DNA of 64,000 nt. It comes from Acanthochromis polyacanthus (lineage: Eukaryota > Chordata > Actinopteri > Pomacentridae). The stretch covers positions 11,126,653 to 11,190,652 of the forward strand of contig NC_067131.1 in the NCBI RefSeq assembly GCF_021347895.1, given 5' to 3'. The notes beneath the pieces were generated by a model. The model made no database searches, was not told the DNA's origin, and was given only the letters and a program-made list of their open reading frames with translations. Shown one piece after another: positions 39,612 through 51,867 of the stretch (its first letter is position 1; each line of letters starts with the position of its first letter). The translations under genes were made by a program, and so were the position numbers.

Positions 39612-40145
39612 GAACCATAGACTGTATATATAGTGGATGTAGCATCTGGCTCCAGAATTGAAGCCAACCCGGAAGTGTTAAAAACTTGCAATATCACGCC
39701 GTCCGCTAGGGTTGGCTCCAAAAAGCTTTTTCTCCATAGACCCCAATTCATTTTTGGAAAAATAAAATTTGATAGACTGATGTTCTACAGCTCAGGATTT
39801 TTTTCCCGTTAGTTTTCATGGTCAAAATGAGAGATCAGGTGGCCGATCTTAAAATAAATCAATACTGAATTTTAAATAAATCGTTAAAGTTGGCGGAGCC
39901 AGGGGGCGTGGCTATACTTGATAGACAGCAACAGAAGCCTCTGCGGTAAAATGTGGGCAGGATAAGAGAGTCCTCAGTCAATCCTGCCCCTAGTTGCTCT
40001 CCGGTCCAGTCTGTTTGATGACACTTTTTACGTCACTGGCTCCAAAAAATCCAAAACGGCGACCAGGAAGTAGCAAAATCCTGGCTTCATTTTCTCGGCG
40101 TTGAAACCAACGGGTGACGTCACGGTTAGTTTACGCCTGCTCAGA
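39612..40145. repeat. dispersed fish repeat, CATAGACTGTATATA type
   Basis: Starts ACCATAGACTGTATATATAG and contains GGCTCCAAAA twice, GGGGGCGTGGC and, near the end, ACCAACGGGTGACGTCACGG. These are words of a common teleost repeat. The mirrored right end expected for a complete copy is absent. No protein. Confidence 0.5.
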
Positions 40146-41542
40146 ACCCATAACATCCAATAATATGGCAGCAAATAAATTTTTCGATCTTACTGTTAAA
40201 TGCTTTTACCATAAAATGTAAAGTTACTTGGATATGGAACTGTATGTTTGTGCACACGTGGAGCAACATTCCTTGGGGTACAGAGGAAGGGCAGGTTATG
40301 AGGTCGACCATCACAGCCACTCGAAGTGCTTAGTAATCTGAAGTACAATTAGATCTTAATGCAGCACACTTAAGCTCATCTCAAATCCAATAACAATCAG
40401 CGATGTCCTTGGCGCTAAAATGGCGGCCTGTTTAGATATTGATCAGACAGTGCGTTGCTGATGAAAGTGTGGCGCTAGTTGTTTTACAATATTGATTAGT
40501 AGGGGAACAAGAGAAGCTATTTTCTGCTCGGTCTAAGGGGCAAAACTTGTCACGCTGTGGTCGTAGTGTAACCGCAGCGTTTCTGTGCAGAAGCTTTGAC
40601 ATAAATTTGTCTTGATGGAGAAAAAAAACATTACAGTAAATACATCGCAGACTGTGTTGATCAAATCAGTAGCACAGATACAGCGATTGACTTGTTTTAG
40701 CCTTGAATGTTATTCTAGAATAAATCTCATCCGGCTTCACGTCGGTTCCTGGATTTGCTGTGGTGATCTTAATTAAAAAATGTTCAGAATATGTATGTCT
40801 GGAGTAGTTTCATACCTCAGAAACAGACTTCATAATGAATATTTATTTTTGCGGGTTTTTTTTTCAGTTGTATGAAATCTTAAAATCGGGTCTTGGTGGA
40901 AGTCCACGTCCTTAGGTCATGGATATTTCTGAATAGTCTCTCAGTGTTTCCTCATCAATATCTGCTATTGATTTTTTTAGCCTCCTACTGTAATTGCCCC
41001 GAAGGTGTAAATCACAGTGCATGAAATCTTTTTTTTTTTATTTTAAATTCTTCATTCCTTCCTCATTATGAACCCTATGAAGCGTGTTGCTATGACACAG
41101 AGCATTCCAGGTGTTCTGTAACGTCATTTACTATCATTTTTACAATATACATCGGAATTTAGATACAATATCTTAATCACAACGATGACCACTATCAGTC
41201 TAACAACTCTGTAATTGTACTCATAATAAAGTGGATTTCTTTTTTATTATTCGCCCTGATTTTTTTTAAATTACAGTTCCGTATTCCTCAAACACATGGT
41301 ATATATTTAATTACAAAAAAGCCTCATACATTAATGTATTTATTTTAATTGCTTTGAGTGATCCTGGGTTAAATTCCTTATTAATAAAGATTTTTTTGTC
41401 TTACGTACACAGCATCTATGTGCATTCATATGTTAGCATTTCAGTAGAGAGTATTTCTCGAAGGCTCTGTCCGTGCATCTTTTGTTGAATTACAGTTTGA
41501 CATATGTTTTTCTCATCTGTCATCTGTGTTTTGATATTGCAG

Positions 41543-41650
41543 CAACTGATGAGAGAGCGTCAGCAGATGGCCAGTCGTCCGTTTGCCTCGGTTGCTGTTT
41601 CACTGGATGCCAGAGGAGAGCTAACGGAAGTTTTGCAGCCTGTGGTTGAT
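41543..41650 (+). CDS. atrnl1: atrnl1 exon 10 (cytoplasmic MASRPFASV motif)
   Basis: Reads QLMRERQQMASRPFASVAVS and then LDARGELTEVLQPVVD. MASRPFASV is the signature cytoplasmic motif shared by attractin, attractin-like 1 and MEGF8. In MEGF8 this region is known to recruit the E3 ubiquitin ligase MGRN1, and attractin acts in the same pathway as mahogunin. MRERQQ with Arg fits attractin-like 1. The second half is poorly conserved. The acceptor follows GATATTGCAG and the donor is GTGAGT at 41651. At 108 bases with phase 0 at both ends, the exon could be skipped without changing frame. It is isolated between introns of about 12 kb on each side. Confidence 0.94.
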
Positions 41651-41693
41651 GTGAGTCTTATTTCCTCGCTCTCACACACACATTATTAAAATA

Positions 41694-42744
41694 GATTGAT
41701 GCTACAGGTACGGACCTGTACCTGTAGCATCTGTACTAGAGGTACGGACCCGTTAAGGTCACTGAAGAGCTGGTGCCGGTTAACTACTATTTGCTGCACA
41801 TTACAGGCAGTTTATATGAATGACTTTGACGGCGAACATTGTATAATTTAACCAAAAATACACCGTCTCCTCTCACACTTCAGACATTGCAGTTTTTACG
41901 CTTTTAGACGCCGTGTATAAATTGTTTGAAGTCCAGTTCCTATTAATTAGTTTACCGCGTTCAGTGGTGGAAGCCGCTGACGAACTCCATTGCAAATGTT
42001 CCCATTTAATTTCGGACGCTAATTTACAAGATAAAATTAAGGATGTCGAATATGAAACAAACACTCGTGAATGGTGAGGAGCAGCTCTTTAATTCGGCAT
42101 GAGTTAAAAAAAAACCCACAAACTCGATTTACTGTGATATTGTGAGATTTGTTTGTGGTTATGTAACTTAGCCATTCAACAGAGTCCGCTAACATTAAAG
42201 TGACTGACGTGCAGTGTCTGTGTTGACAGACGTAGAAAATACGTCAGGGTTTTGTTTAGGTTGTTAATATGTAATAGTCTGTCGCTACTTTTGAAGGTAA
42301 AAAAATACTTGTAGTTTGCTGGCTGTTAGTTCCGCCATTTGTTTTGTTTGCTGTTTGTGCTTTATTAGAACAGGGTCACGTGAATAAAAAGTTTTGCTAT
42401 TTTTAATAGTAATGCTGATTTCAACCCCCAAATCGCTGTCCGTGAAAAAGTCAGATAATGATATTTATAAGACATTATGCATGATAGAAAAGAGAACAGC
42501 AGATGACTGATATGACAGGCTCGGCACGCAGATTCACCTCGAATCACGGAAGCGCCTTCATCACTTGGATTACCAAGCCGGCTCATTAATATTTATGTAC
42601 GTCGGATTACCAGCCAATCACAAAGCGGGTTCATCAGCCCGCTCATTAATATTCATGTCCGTCTCATTAATATTTATGGTAAGGTAAAGTGCCGTATCCG
42701 TAGGCCACAGGCTACGGGTACGGTCCGTATCTGTAGACACTATC
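41694..42744. mobile_element. Mutator-like non-autonomous DNA transposon
   Basis: Imperfect terminal inverted repeats of about 33 bases (pattern GAT..TG..CTACAGRTACGGACC then GTACCYGTAGC) lie between two copies of ATTAAAATA at 41685-41693 and 42745-42753. A 9-bp target duplication fits Mutator-type insertion. It is 1,051 bases with no transposase frame. The left end itself forms a perfect 14-bp-arm hairpin (41698-41731). CTCATTAATATT(T/C)ATG occurs three times near 42585-42680. Confidence 0.7.
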
Positions 42745-45122
42745 ATTAAAATAAAGCCAGTACAGCTTCCGCTTAAAGAAAAAGGGAGTTACTTTTTGCA
42801 GGGATCTTCTATACTGATCGCTGACAGCAGAACCCTCTTTCAAGACAACATTGAGCTCCAAAACTAGCTATAAAGTGCGACATTCCAAAGGTTACACGTG
42901 CTTCTACTGACATAGAGGATATGGCAAAGTAAAGTAGCGCTAGAGATTTCTGCGATAAACCTATCTGGCGCCTGCCCTTCTACTCCAAATATGTCAGCCT
43001 TTTATCCACTGATCACGTCAATAAGAAATCTGCCGCTGATGCTTTTTCCTTCCATCTCTCTTCTTTTCACAAATTGTCCTCTACAATCAGAGTTGCCGAC
43101 TTTCTGACAGTTTTCAATTGATTTTGTTTTGAAAGGGTCTTTCGTGTAAAATGATGTCATGATGCCGAGATTTTTTTGAGATTTGTATGGATTTTTTCAA
43201 ATGATTTTTATGGTTATTTTAACCTTTTAGCAAGAAAAGACATTTGCGGTTTTCATTATTCTTCCATTTCTCACAGTGTATTTTTTTTTATTCTGTTTTC
43301 ATTTTGGATAATTTCTCCTGTTCGGTTGTTCACTCGGAATATGTTGCATTGCTTTTTTGCATTCCACATGTAATTGATTAATTTATAATTATACCCTAGA
43401 TGCTCATCTGCTTTTGCACCGTGTGCTTCTGTCATGTCCAGTTGCTCCGTATAAATATAAAGTAGAGGGGAAGTCTGGCGCAAAGGACAGTGTTGGGCTT
43501 GATGCCACATGGAATAAAAGTGTAGTTTAAAGCAATACAGAGAACTACATCCTCAGAATGAAGACCAATAGTGATTCCCCAGTGAGGATCAAGCTCTGTG
43601 TCACCTGCTGCAGAGAGAAATAAAATCACTGTGGCAACCAGCAAAGAGGCACCACATTAGCTATTAGTGCACCGCTGAGTGGTGCTCACCATGCATTATG
43701 ATATTGTGAAGGGCAACATAAAGAGCAAAAGGGGAAAAAAACAATGCTTCTTAGCTCTTTCAGCGCACCATATTGCCGCTCTTTTAAAGCAGTCGAGTAC
43801 AGTCTAAACCTGAATGGTCTCTGAATCCAGTGCTTTACCTTGATTTAAGTAAAATGTTAATACATACTTGTCAGAGGCATGTGTGTCCATTTGCTGTTTA
43901 ATAATTTATTGCGTCGGCGTTCCTTCCTCTCCTGCACCAAAAAAATCAAAGCCGGTGTTCTTGTTTCGAGGCACATTAAAGTAGAAACTTCGTACCCACT
44001 GGAGGGTATTGCTGTAAACAATGTTCCAAGCTGTTTTGGAAATGATAACCGTGAAAAAAGCGCATCTGCAGTCTTCTGTTTGTCGACCCTTTCAAGATGC
44101 AGGCTGGACCTATAAATGCGTGACTTTGAAGACTTTGCTTAGATGTCCAGACAGCTTTTAAAGAAGTTATTATAAAAGTACAAACGCAGAAAGCACCTGA
44201 AAACTTTGTTGTCTTTTGGAAGTCATTTACATGCCTGAAATTTGGGTTTGTACTCTTTTTCCACAATGTGCTCCCTCTCCAGTATAAAAATACAATGTTA
44301 AAATGTTTTTCAAGAATAGATGCAAGTGTAGATGGAGAATTTGAATTGCAATGAAGTTAGTTAAGTGTTGTTCAGTTAATGAATTCAGTTCTGGGTTTTC
44401 CTGTAGTACACAAATCACATTTAACAATATGTAAAGAGAGCATAGCCTTATTGTCTGAGGAGATGTTAATGCTCAATATGCATTAGTCAAATCCTTCATT
44501 AACATATGGTATACTTACTGAAAGGTCATAAAACCTACCTTCCAGGGAAACAAAAGACATCCACTATGCTAATAATAACGAACACACAATTGTATGCATT
44601 TTGAATATGTGGGGAAAAAAGCAAAGACTTTCAAAGTTCTTGTGCCTAATTTTGTTTTTAGCACCCATGAGTTAAAATGATTTGCATAAAGGAGTTCTAA
44701 CTGATATATTTGTGCTAACTAGTGCAGTGGCTGTTAAAAACAGAGCTGATTGGAATGAGAGGCTTTGTTGGCCTCCCGTATGGCTGCTTGCAGCTTTCTC
44801 AGTAGCATCTAACAACTAATCCAAACTACTTCACATCTGACACTGACTGCCAGGTCTCCCAGGATTATCTGAACACTAAAACTCAAAGTACCTGATGCCT
44901 CCTTAGGTGGAACCGGCACCGTTAACAGACAGGACTAATCTACATGGCTCTAAATCACAAAGAATGCACCAAACAGTTATTTTTTCATCAGTTAGCCTCG
45001 TTTTTCATCAGTTGATAAATGTAAAGAATATTTTCCAGCACTTAATTATATAGAATGACTTTGTCATACATGTAAAAACTCATGTATATTTCAACATTTT
45101 GTTCAGTCTCCTAAAGATCATC

Positions 45123-45257
45123 TGGGTCAATATATAATTGAGGGTCTTTTAAAGTCCATGGGTAATATCTTGCACACATTTCTGAAATTAGCAAATATGT
45201 CAACTATGATACCTGTCAACTATGTGACAAAAAGTCCTGCAATTACATATTGACCCA
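45123..45257. mobile_element. short TGGGTCAATAT inverted-repeat element
   Basis: TGGGTCAATATATAATTG at the left is mirrored by CAATTACATATTGACCCA at the right. At 135 bases it shares both subterminal regions with the 738-base copy at 59161-59898 (AAGTCCATGGG; GTCAACTATG twice), so it looks like an internally deleted form. Confidence 0.75.
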
Positions 45258-45457
45258 TTTAATTTCCACATCACGGCTGTTGCCTGATATCAATAATAAC
45301 AATGCATCCTATTTGTCAGACTGGACCTCAAACTCAAAAGGACAGAGATTAATTTAATCACTCTGTCATATTGACACTTTGCCCAAATTTGAGAGTCAAT
45401 ATTTTTTACCGAAGCCCTTGACTTGAAACTCTTTTTAACTTACTAGTGTAATATGCA

Positions 45458-45853
45458 GTTAAGTTTATCATCCATCCATCCATCCATTCTCTATACACCG
45501 CTTTATCCTCACTGGGGTCGCGGGGGGTGCTGGAGCCTATCTCAGCTGACTCGGGCGAAGGCAGGGGACACCCTGGACAGGTCGTCAGTCTGTCACTGGG
45601 CTACATATACAGACAAACAATCACACTCACATTCACACCTACGGGCAATTTAGAATAATCAGTTAACCTCAGCATATTTTTGGACTGTGGGAGGAAGCCG
45701 GAGTACCAGAAGAAAACCCATGCATGCACAGAGAGAACATGCAAACTCCATGCAGAAAGATCCCAGGCCCACCCCGGGATTTGAACCGGGGATCTTCTTG
45801 CTGCAAGGTGAAAGTGCTAACCACTACACCACTGTGCAGCCCGTTAAGTTTAT
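45458..45853 (-). mobile_element. tRNA-derived SINE with ATGG tail and target duplication
   Basis: Read on the minus strand from 45842, the head has a pol III A box (TGGTGTAGTGG) and B box (GGTTCAAATCC) in tRNA-like order. A body with GGGTTTTCTTCTGGTACTCC follows, then a tail of ATGGATGG repeats at 45470-45486. Both sides carry GTTAAGTTTAT (45458-45468 and 45843-45853), an 11-bp target duplication that shows retroposition. ATGG tails are shared with L2-type LINEs in fish, so mobilisation by such a LINE is inferred. Confidence 0.85.
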
Positions 45854-46945
45854 GATGAGCAAGCATATTTTTGTATCGTTGTCGTGCAAGGATAATGACT
45901 CAAACGATTTACAGACTGTAACAAGAGTCTGTAACGTTAGTTTAAGGTCTTTTCTCACTCACACATGGCTGTTGCTGTAAACGGAACATATAAAAGATCT
46001 GAAAAATAATGTTAGATGATGCATTGTACTACTAACAGAACACATTCTGTTCGTTGATAATCCTGACAGTCTCTTTAATTCTCTCTCATTAGGTCGTTCT
46101 CAACAAAACGCTCTGGGATTTGGGTTGTTGGCTTTCTGTCTAAAATACTCCCACACTTTAGATAATTGTGTAGAGGTTTTTGAGCTTATTCTCCAAGGAA
46201 ATCCATCCTTTGACTGGGTGCAGCCATCTTTGCAATGCACTATTGTTGGAATCAATGGCATCATTATGCTGCTAACTTAGCCTGACCTTTCCATAGCCAT
46301 CGACTGCCCTTAATGTTTCTTTTTGGCCTCTTTTTGTTGAGAAAAGCGAAGAACAGATGCACTCTTACAGGGATTTCTTAGTTTCTTGGTGAGATGGACC
46401 TCATAATTCTGTTGAAGTGACTTTTCACAGCCTTTGTAACGTGTTTGTGTGTTTCGGACATGTGTGCATTTGGAAAAATGTAATCTATATAGTTTCAAAT
46501 TTCCAAATGCATATGTTGGAGCATATACAGCTCCATCACATGCATTGGCACGAGCTGAAGGTGAACCATGTGAAACAAGCCTAATTCTCTTCTGTAAAGG
46601 TTAATTGATCAGCATCTGGCACCACTTAGCTATTGGAAATATTTGTTGATGTCAAAGAGGACACTGATGGCGTGTTGCGTATTTGTTTCACCAGCTCTGT
46701 CTGTCCTACTAACTGCGATTCACTCATTTAGTAATTTAGAAGTGTATAAGAAGAAAACAGAAGAGCTGCATTATTAGAGCGACCCATCACGCCCTTTCCA
46801 ACAACATTTAGAACCTTATTCTCGGACTGTATTGTCGGCACCGATCTCGCTGCATTAGTTAGTTCGCTACTTTACAGACCCTCCAGCTGGTCTGGAGAGA
46901 GAAAATTGCAACAGACTTTGTGCCCATTTCTCCCATTTGGCTGCT

Positions 46946-47486
46946 TTAACCCTTTAAGCTTCAGTCAATTCCAGCCGTTTTCAGTACAAAAAATCGCTAA
47001 TATTCTATTTTTAAATAAAAAAATTACGAAAAATACAGGGAATATTGGACGGGCATCGCGAGGTGCATTTCCTTGAAAAGGACCGATTCGGGGATTTTAT
47101 ACCGACTTCAGGACATGTTTTGGACAAAATAGTTTCCTGGCTTGTGTCATCTGGATGTAAAAGGTTGGATTATGGCCGTTTTTTGTGGAATCTTTTTTTT
47201 TGTGTATAATAATGAACCCGGAAATGTGAGTCGCGCTGTGTACGTTGAAGCCGTGTATAGAGAACGGATGGATGGATATTTGTTTTTGTCGGACAAATGT
47301 GTTTTTCTCACCCGCTGTGGTAATCGCATCTGAAAGTGGTTTATACCGGCAGATTCATGAGAATCTAAGCTTTCCATCGGTGTATAGTGTTTGTATAAGC
47401 GTGTTTGCGGCCGTCGGACATTCTTGAAATTCCTATGCAAATTAGTAGGTGTACCGCCGGCGGTACACTGAAGCTTAAAGGGTTAA
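46946..47486. mobile_element. piggyBac-like MITE with perfect terminal repeats
   Basis: TTAACCCTTTAAGCTTCAGT at the left is exactly mirrored at the right, giving a TTAA target plus a 16-base perfect repeat starting CCC. The length is 541 bases. A perfect 20-base palindrome (GTGTACCGCC and its mirror) sits at 47449-47468 just inside the right end. No transposase. Perfect ends suggest a fairly recent insertion. Confidence 0.8.
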
Positions 47487-50400
47487 ACCCCCAAGATGGG
47501 CATTGCTGTTCGTGACCAAGATGTCAGCAGTTGTTGGACAGAGAGCCATTCGGGCCCAGACACTGCAGACCTAAGCCTCTCTATTCACTATGGCCGACAT
47601 TCAGCATATGGAACCGCTAACGAACAGCCAGTATGATGGATGACACCTGTCAGCGGGGAAAGGAAAGCAGAGACACATTTTACGTGCATGTTTGTGTGTT
47701 TTTCTCGCGTGGGTGTGTGCGTGTTTATGCACTCGGATGGTTTACGAATGACCACAGTACAGTGCTCACGCTTCATTAATGCGTAGTAAAAATGCAGGCT
47801 GTGTAAACCGCCGTCGGAGGATCTGAAAATTGGACACGCCATTTTTAAAAGGTGTTGATAGAAAAGGCAACCCCTGTGACTCAGCTGGAATGAAGTGATT
47901 TCTGAATGTTTTTGATTGTTTTCTCTTCGTTGCAGGTATGCTTCCAGTATTCTAAACGGTGAGAAACCGAGAGGGTGCTGCGTGTCACACAAACAAACAA
48001 AAATGTGATATTTAGGGCTGAATTGTCAAAAAAAAAGTCCATCAGGGTTTTTTTTTTTTTTTAAATTGAGAAAATGCTAAGAGTGTGCAAAGCAGTAATC
48101 AAAGCAAAGGGTGGCTATTTTGAAGAATCGAAAATATAAAACATTTTGACTTCTTTCAGTTCTTTTTTGTTTACTACATAATTTCGTATGTGTTCGTTCA
48201 TGGTTTTGATTCCTTCAGTGAGAATCTACAATGTAAATAGTCATGAAAATCTAGAAAAAAAACATTAAATGAGAAGGTGTGTCCAAATAATTGACTGGTA
48301 GTCTATGTTGATGCTAATAATGCTAACATAGTCAACATATTATATAGAATATCGCACAAATGAACCCAAATATCCACCGCCTTATTGCATTATATCGGCG
48401 TACACAATTTGCAACAGTCAAACCTGAGCTCATTATTCTAATACTGTATATTTAATATGTCCAGTTAAAGGGTCAATTGTTGAGGTTGGTTAAACAGTGC
48501 AGAGAGAATATGTAAGCAAATAGTCCTTTAATGAAAACAGAGCTACTGCTAACGACATGTAGAGTTGGCAGCTTATACATGTAGAGTGACCTGAAGAGCT
48601 GATGTTAGAAGCTTTGGTTTGGAAAATGGTGCAGTAAAGGAAGTGTAAACAGAGCTGAAGGGTTTATCCAGTGACTGACACAGCCCATACCCATGTTCTA
48701 AATTGTACCAGTAACTGGATATATGGCCGGGTGACAAGTGAAGCACTGAAAGGCAAACAGAGTCTGGAGCTTGTGTGATGGGACGTGTTGCAAAAGTAGC
48801 AGCAGCCGTGCTTCTGTAACTTCTTAAAATGCACATTTTGAAATATTGCATTAGAAAGTGTTAATGGAAACGGCAGAATTTGATGAAGCTTCCTAAAATT
48901 TGCACAAAAGTTTATATTCTCGCATGAGATAGATGTGACTTTTTTTTTTGCATAACAGCTAATGCATTTCATGGAAGATGGAAACACCTTTTCTAAATAA
49001 GTTCTGACTTCGTGAACATTTTATTCATCAGCTGTTTCCATTTCAAAGGGAATCCAGGCAGCATTAAATATGTCCTGTACTCGCTGGCATGAAAGAATAA
49101 TTACAACTTGGTCAGCTGAGCAGAATTTCTGAAGACCTCTCTCTATTTTTTTCAGTTAGCTAGGACAGCTGGTTTTGCTTGTTTCTTCGTCTTCATATTT
49201 TTATTCATTTCTGACCTTTTCTATATGAATATGAAACAATTTTTACACATTACTTCTGTTCAAAGGTTAACAAGAGTAAGAATCTCCTCACATGCAGGCC
49301 TTGGTTGCCTGTATGTGACATAAAACTTGGGGACAACCGTTCTTTAAGCTAAATGCTAACACATTTTGTCACCACATAAAATCACAAATTGAAAGTCAAG
49401 TTTTTAGACCCAACTGGTGCGGACTCTGTCAAAAATAGCCGCTGGGAAACTGACCAGCTAGTGGCGCTAGTATTAAAATTGGACAAATTACAACAAAGAT
49501 CTTCAAAATTTCACCTTCAGCTGTTTAATAGTTCTTGAGATAATTCTCTCTGGACCAAAGTGCTCAACCAACAAAATGTTTAAATGAGCTCCTTGGTATA
49601 AATGCAGTAAATGTAGTGATTCATTAGAAGAACTGCTTGAGTTGTCATGAAATGGCTGCAGTTTAATTGTGCTTGTATGTCATGCCCCTTTCCAATGTGT
49701 ATGTGCCTGTGAAGACGCATGAGAATACTGTGTTCTGGCCATGTGCCCTAATTGGGTTGTGTAAGAATGCACAGAAACAGTCTCTAGGTCCAACATACAA
49801 GACATAAGAACATAGCTCTCATGCATAGTGTACTTTAAAATGTGATGTTAGCCTCCCTGTGCTTCCTTTCACATGGTGCTTTCAAAGGTTTTTAGCTCAT
49901 TGAGGGCGTCAGACTTGTTCTAATTGTAGGTTAGAGGCAGTGAGACTTAATGTGCAGTCTTGAAGATACTTGAGGCTACCTGGACTGATCCCAGGTTGTT
50001 CTGACAGTGTACCAGCGTTGCATATAAATTAGTTTTAAAGCCTTTAATGAAACCTGTAATGAAAGGAAAGATGTTTGAAATCAGGCGTAGTGATGTGTGT
50101 AAACATTATGTTCCTCGAACAGTTTAGCAATTGATTAACAACTAAAATTTGCCCCTGTCACTTTTAATGTACCTTCTGTTTGCACTTTGGTCTTTAGCCT
50201 GCCCTTCCATTTTCTTTTTTTTTGTTTTTTTCCCTTCACCTGTGTCCTATTCTCCCTTCTCCCCCTCTCTCTGTCTCTCTGTATTAGTTCCAGCTGATTA
50301 GTAGGACAAGCAAATGGACAACATCTAGGGACAATGTTGACAGCATTCATAACCTGCAAATGAATAGAATTCTATAGAGAGGGCTCTCTTTTGAGGAAGG

Positions 50401-50778
50401 ACACACCTATTACATCTTAGATTCACCATTCTGTAGCATGTCTATTGAAGTATGGCATATTTGTACATCAGATGATGTCACATCATCGGTTAAAGCTTTC
50501 ACTCCTTTGACTACAGAGCCAGGTCAATGGAAAGCTAACGAAGATTAAACTTCATCAATTGGCTTCTTAATAGAGTCTAATTCAATCAATGAATAATTTA
50601 CTTTCCCGTGTGGCCCAAAAGATCTTGTGTATTTTCCTCTCTTGTTGGTGTCAGCGAGCTAAAATGAATCAAGGAAAGTAATATCTTAGTAAGCTAAAAT
50701 CCCCAACATGTAGTGTTTCCGCTTGTGTGATGAACATGGTAATAAAACAGCTGATGTGTCCAATACCATTAGCAGCTG

Positions 50779-51379
50779 TTAAAGGGGAACTTCGGTTTTT
50801 TTCAACCTGGGGTCTGTTTCCATATGTCATTTCATACATGTGAGTGATGGAGAAATTAATTTTCGACATAGCTCCAGTATTTAGCCAGGCAGGCAGCTTC
50901 ACAGCTCAGCTAGCAGCTCAGCTAGCGAAAAGTATGGGGCAAGAGGCCCCCCCGCGTCAAAGTCCGCCCTAACGTGCTTTTTGCCCCACACTGACCGGCT
51001 CAGATAGTCTCAATGAGCGTCCCACAACATACTAGAGATGAGAAGTGAACGAAAACCTCCACATTACCTGGCGATCGCGCTTTGTTGTGGTCTGTATCCA
51101 AATCTCAGGACGCTAGAAAGCAAATCTCGTTCCGAAATCGCGCAAGAGCTCGCGCCAAAACCGGTGTTTTGGCGTGAGCTCTCGCGTGATTTCGGAACGA
51201 GATTTGCGTATGGGGCTGCCCCATACTTTTCGCTAGCCGAGCTGCTAGCTGAGCTGCTAAGCTGCCTGCCTGGCTAAATACTGGAGCTATGTCGAAAATT
51301 CATTTCTCCATCACTCACATGTATGAAATTACACATGGAAACAGACCCCAGGTTTAAAAAAACTAAAGTTCCCCTTTAA
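50779..51379. mobile_element. TTAA-flanked element with long inverted repeats
   Basis: TTAA at 50779-50782 and 51376-51379 bound AGGGGAACTT... and its mirror. The terminal repeats are about 165 bases each (shared ACAGACCCCAGG, GGCTAAATACTGGAGCTATG, CCCCATACTTTTCGCTAGC). The centre carries an 88-base hairpin (51120-51207). It contains no gene. The TTAA target fits piggyBac or Kolobok; the AGGGG start does not match piggyBac's CCC, so the superfamily is open. Confidence 0.8.
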
Positions 51380-51867
51380 TGTTAAGAATGTTCATCCTTT
51401 TTTTCTTTTCGCTGTCCATTGTGCACCACTGTTGTTTGTTCTGTGAAGTTCATCTTGTTAAATTGTTTTGTAAGCATGATCGCCTGCTATTTGTTTGCAG
51501 CTCGATCCCAACCTGTTATCAAATGACACTGACTTATCACAGATATTTCATATCTGTGTCGTACGACATGCATTGATATCAAAGCTTATTTCTTTGTAGA
51601 GCACGATGCAGAAAAAATTGCACAGGGTAATGTTGAAATGGTGTCGCCACATAGTTTATCGAGCAGAGCAGCTTCAACTTTGTTGTTTACAATACATTTA
51701 GCACTGTCTGCAGCACATGTAGCAGAGCAGACAGTGGTATGGAGTCAAGCAGTGTCTTCACTCAAAGGTACTAACTAGTTTGTGGAGTACATTGCTTGAA
51801 AGCTGATGAACACTAAATCAATCATTTCCCATTTCCCCACTTTGATATAAATCTAGCATACTGTATG

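Larger units (their letters stand above)
29425..41542 (+). other. atrnl1: intron 9
   Basis: A 12-kb intron. It holds degenerate CCCTCTGA-family repeats (34690-35110, 38390-39060) and a dispersed repeat at 39612-40145. Stretches near 30850-31200 and 33290-33480 look free of repeats and of higher complexity. No gene is seen. Confidence 0.8.

Noticed and set aside
45768..45840. tRNA gene on the minus strand
   Set aside because: The A and B boxes belong to the head of a SINE with a body, ATGG tail and target duplication; no clean cloverleaf.
47588..47992. 134-residue minus-strand open frame
   Set aside because: No domain, no splice or promoter context; likely chance.
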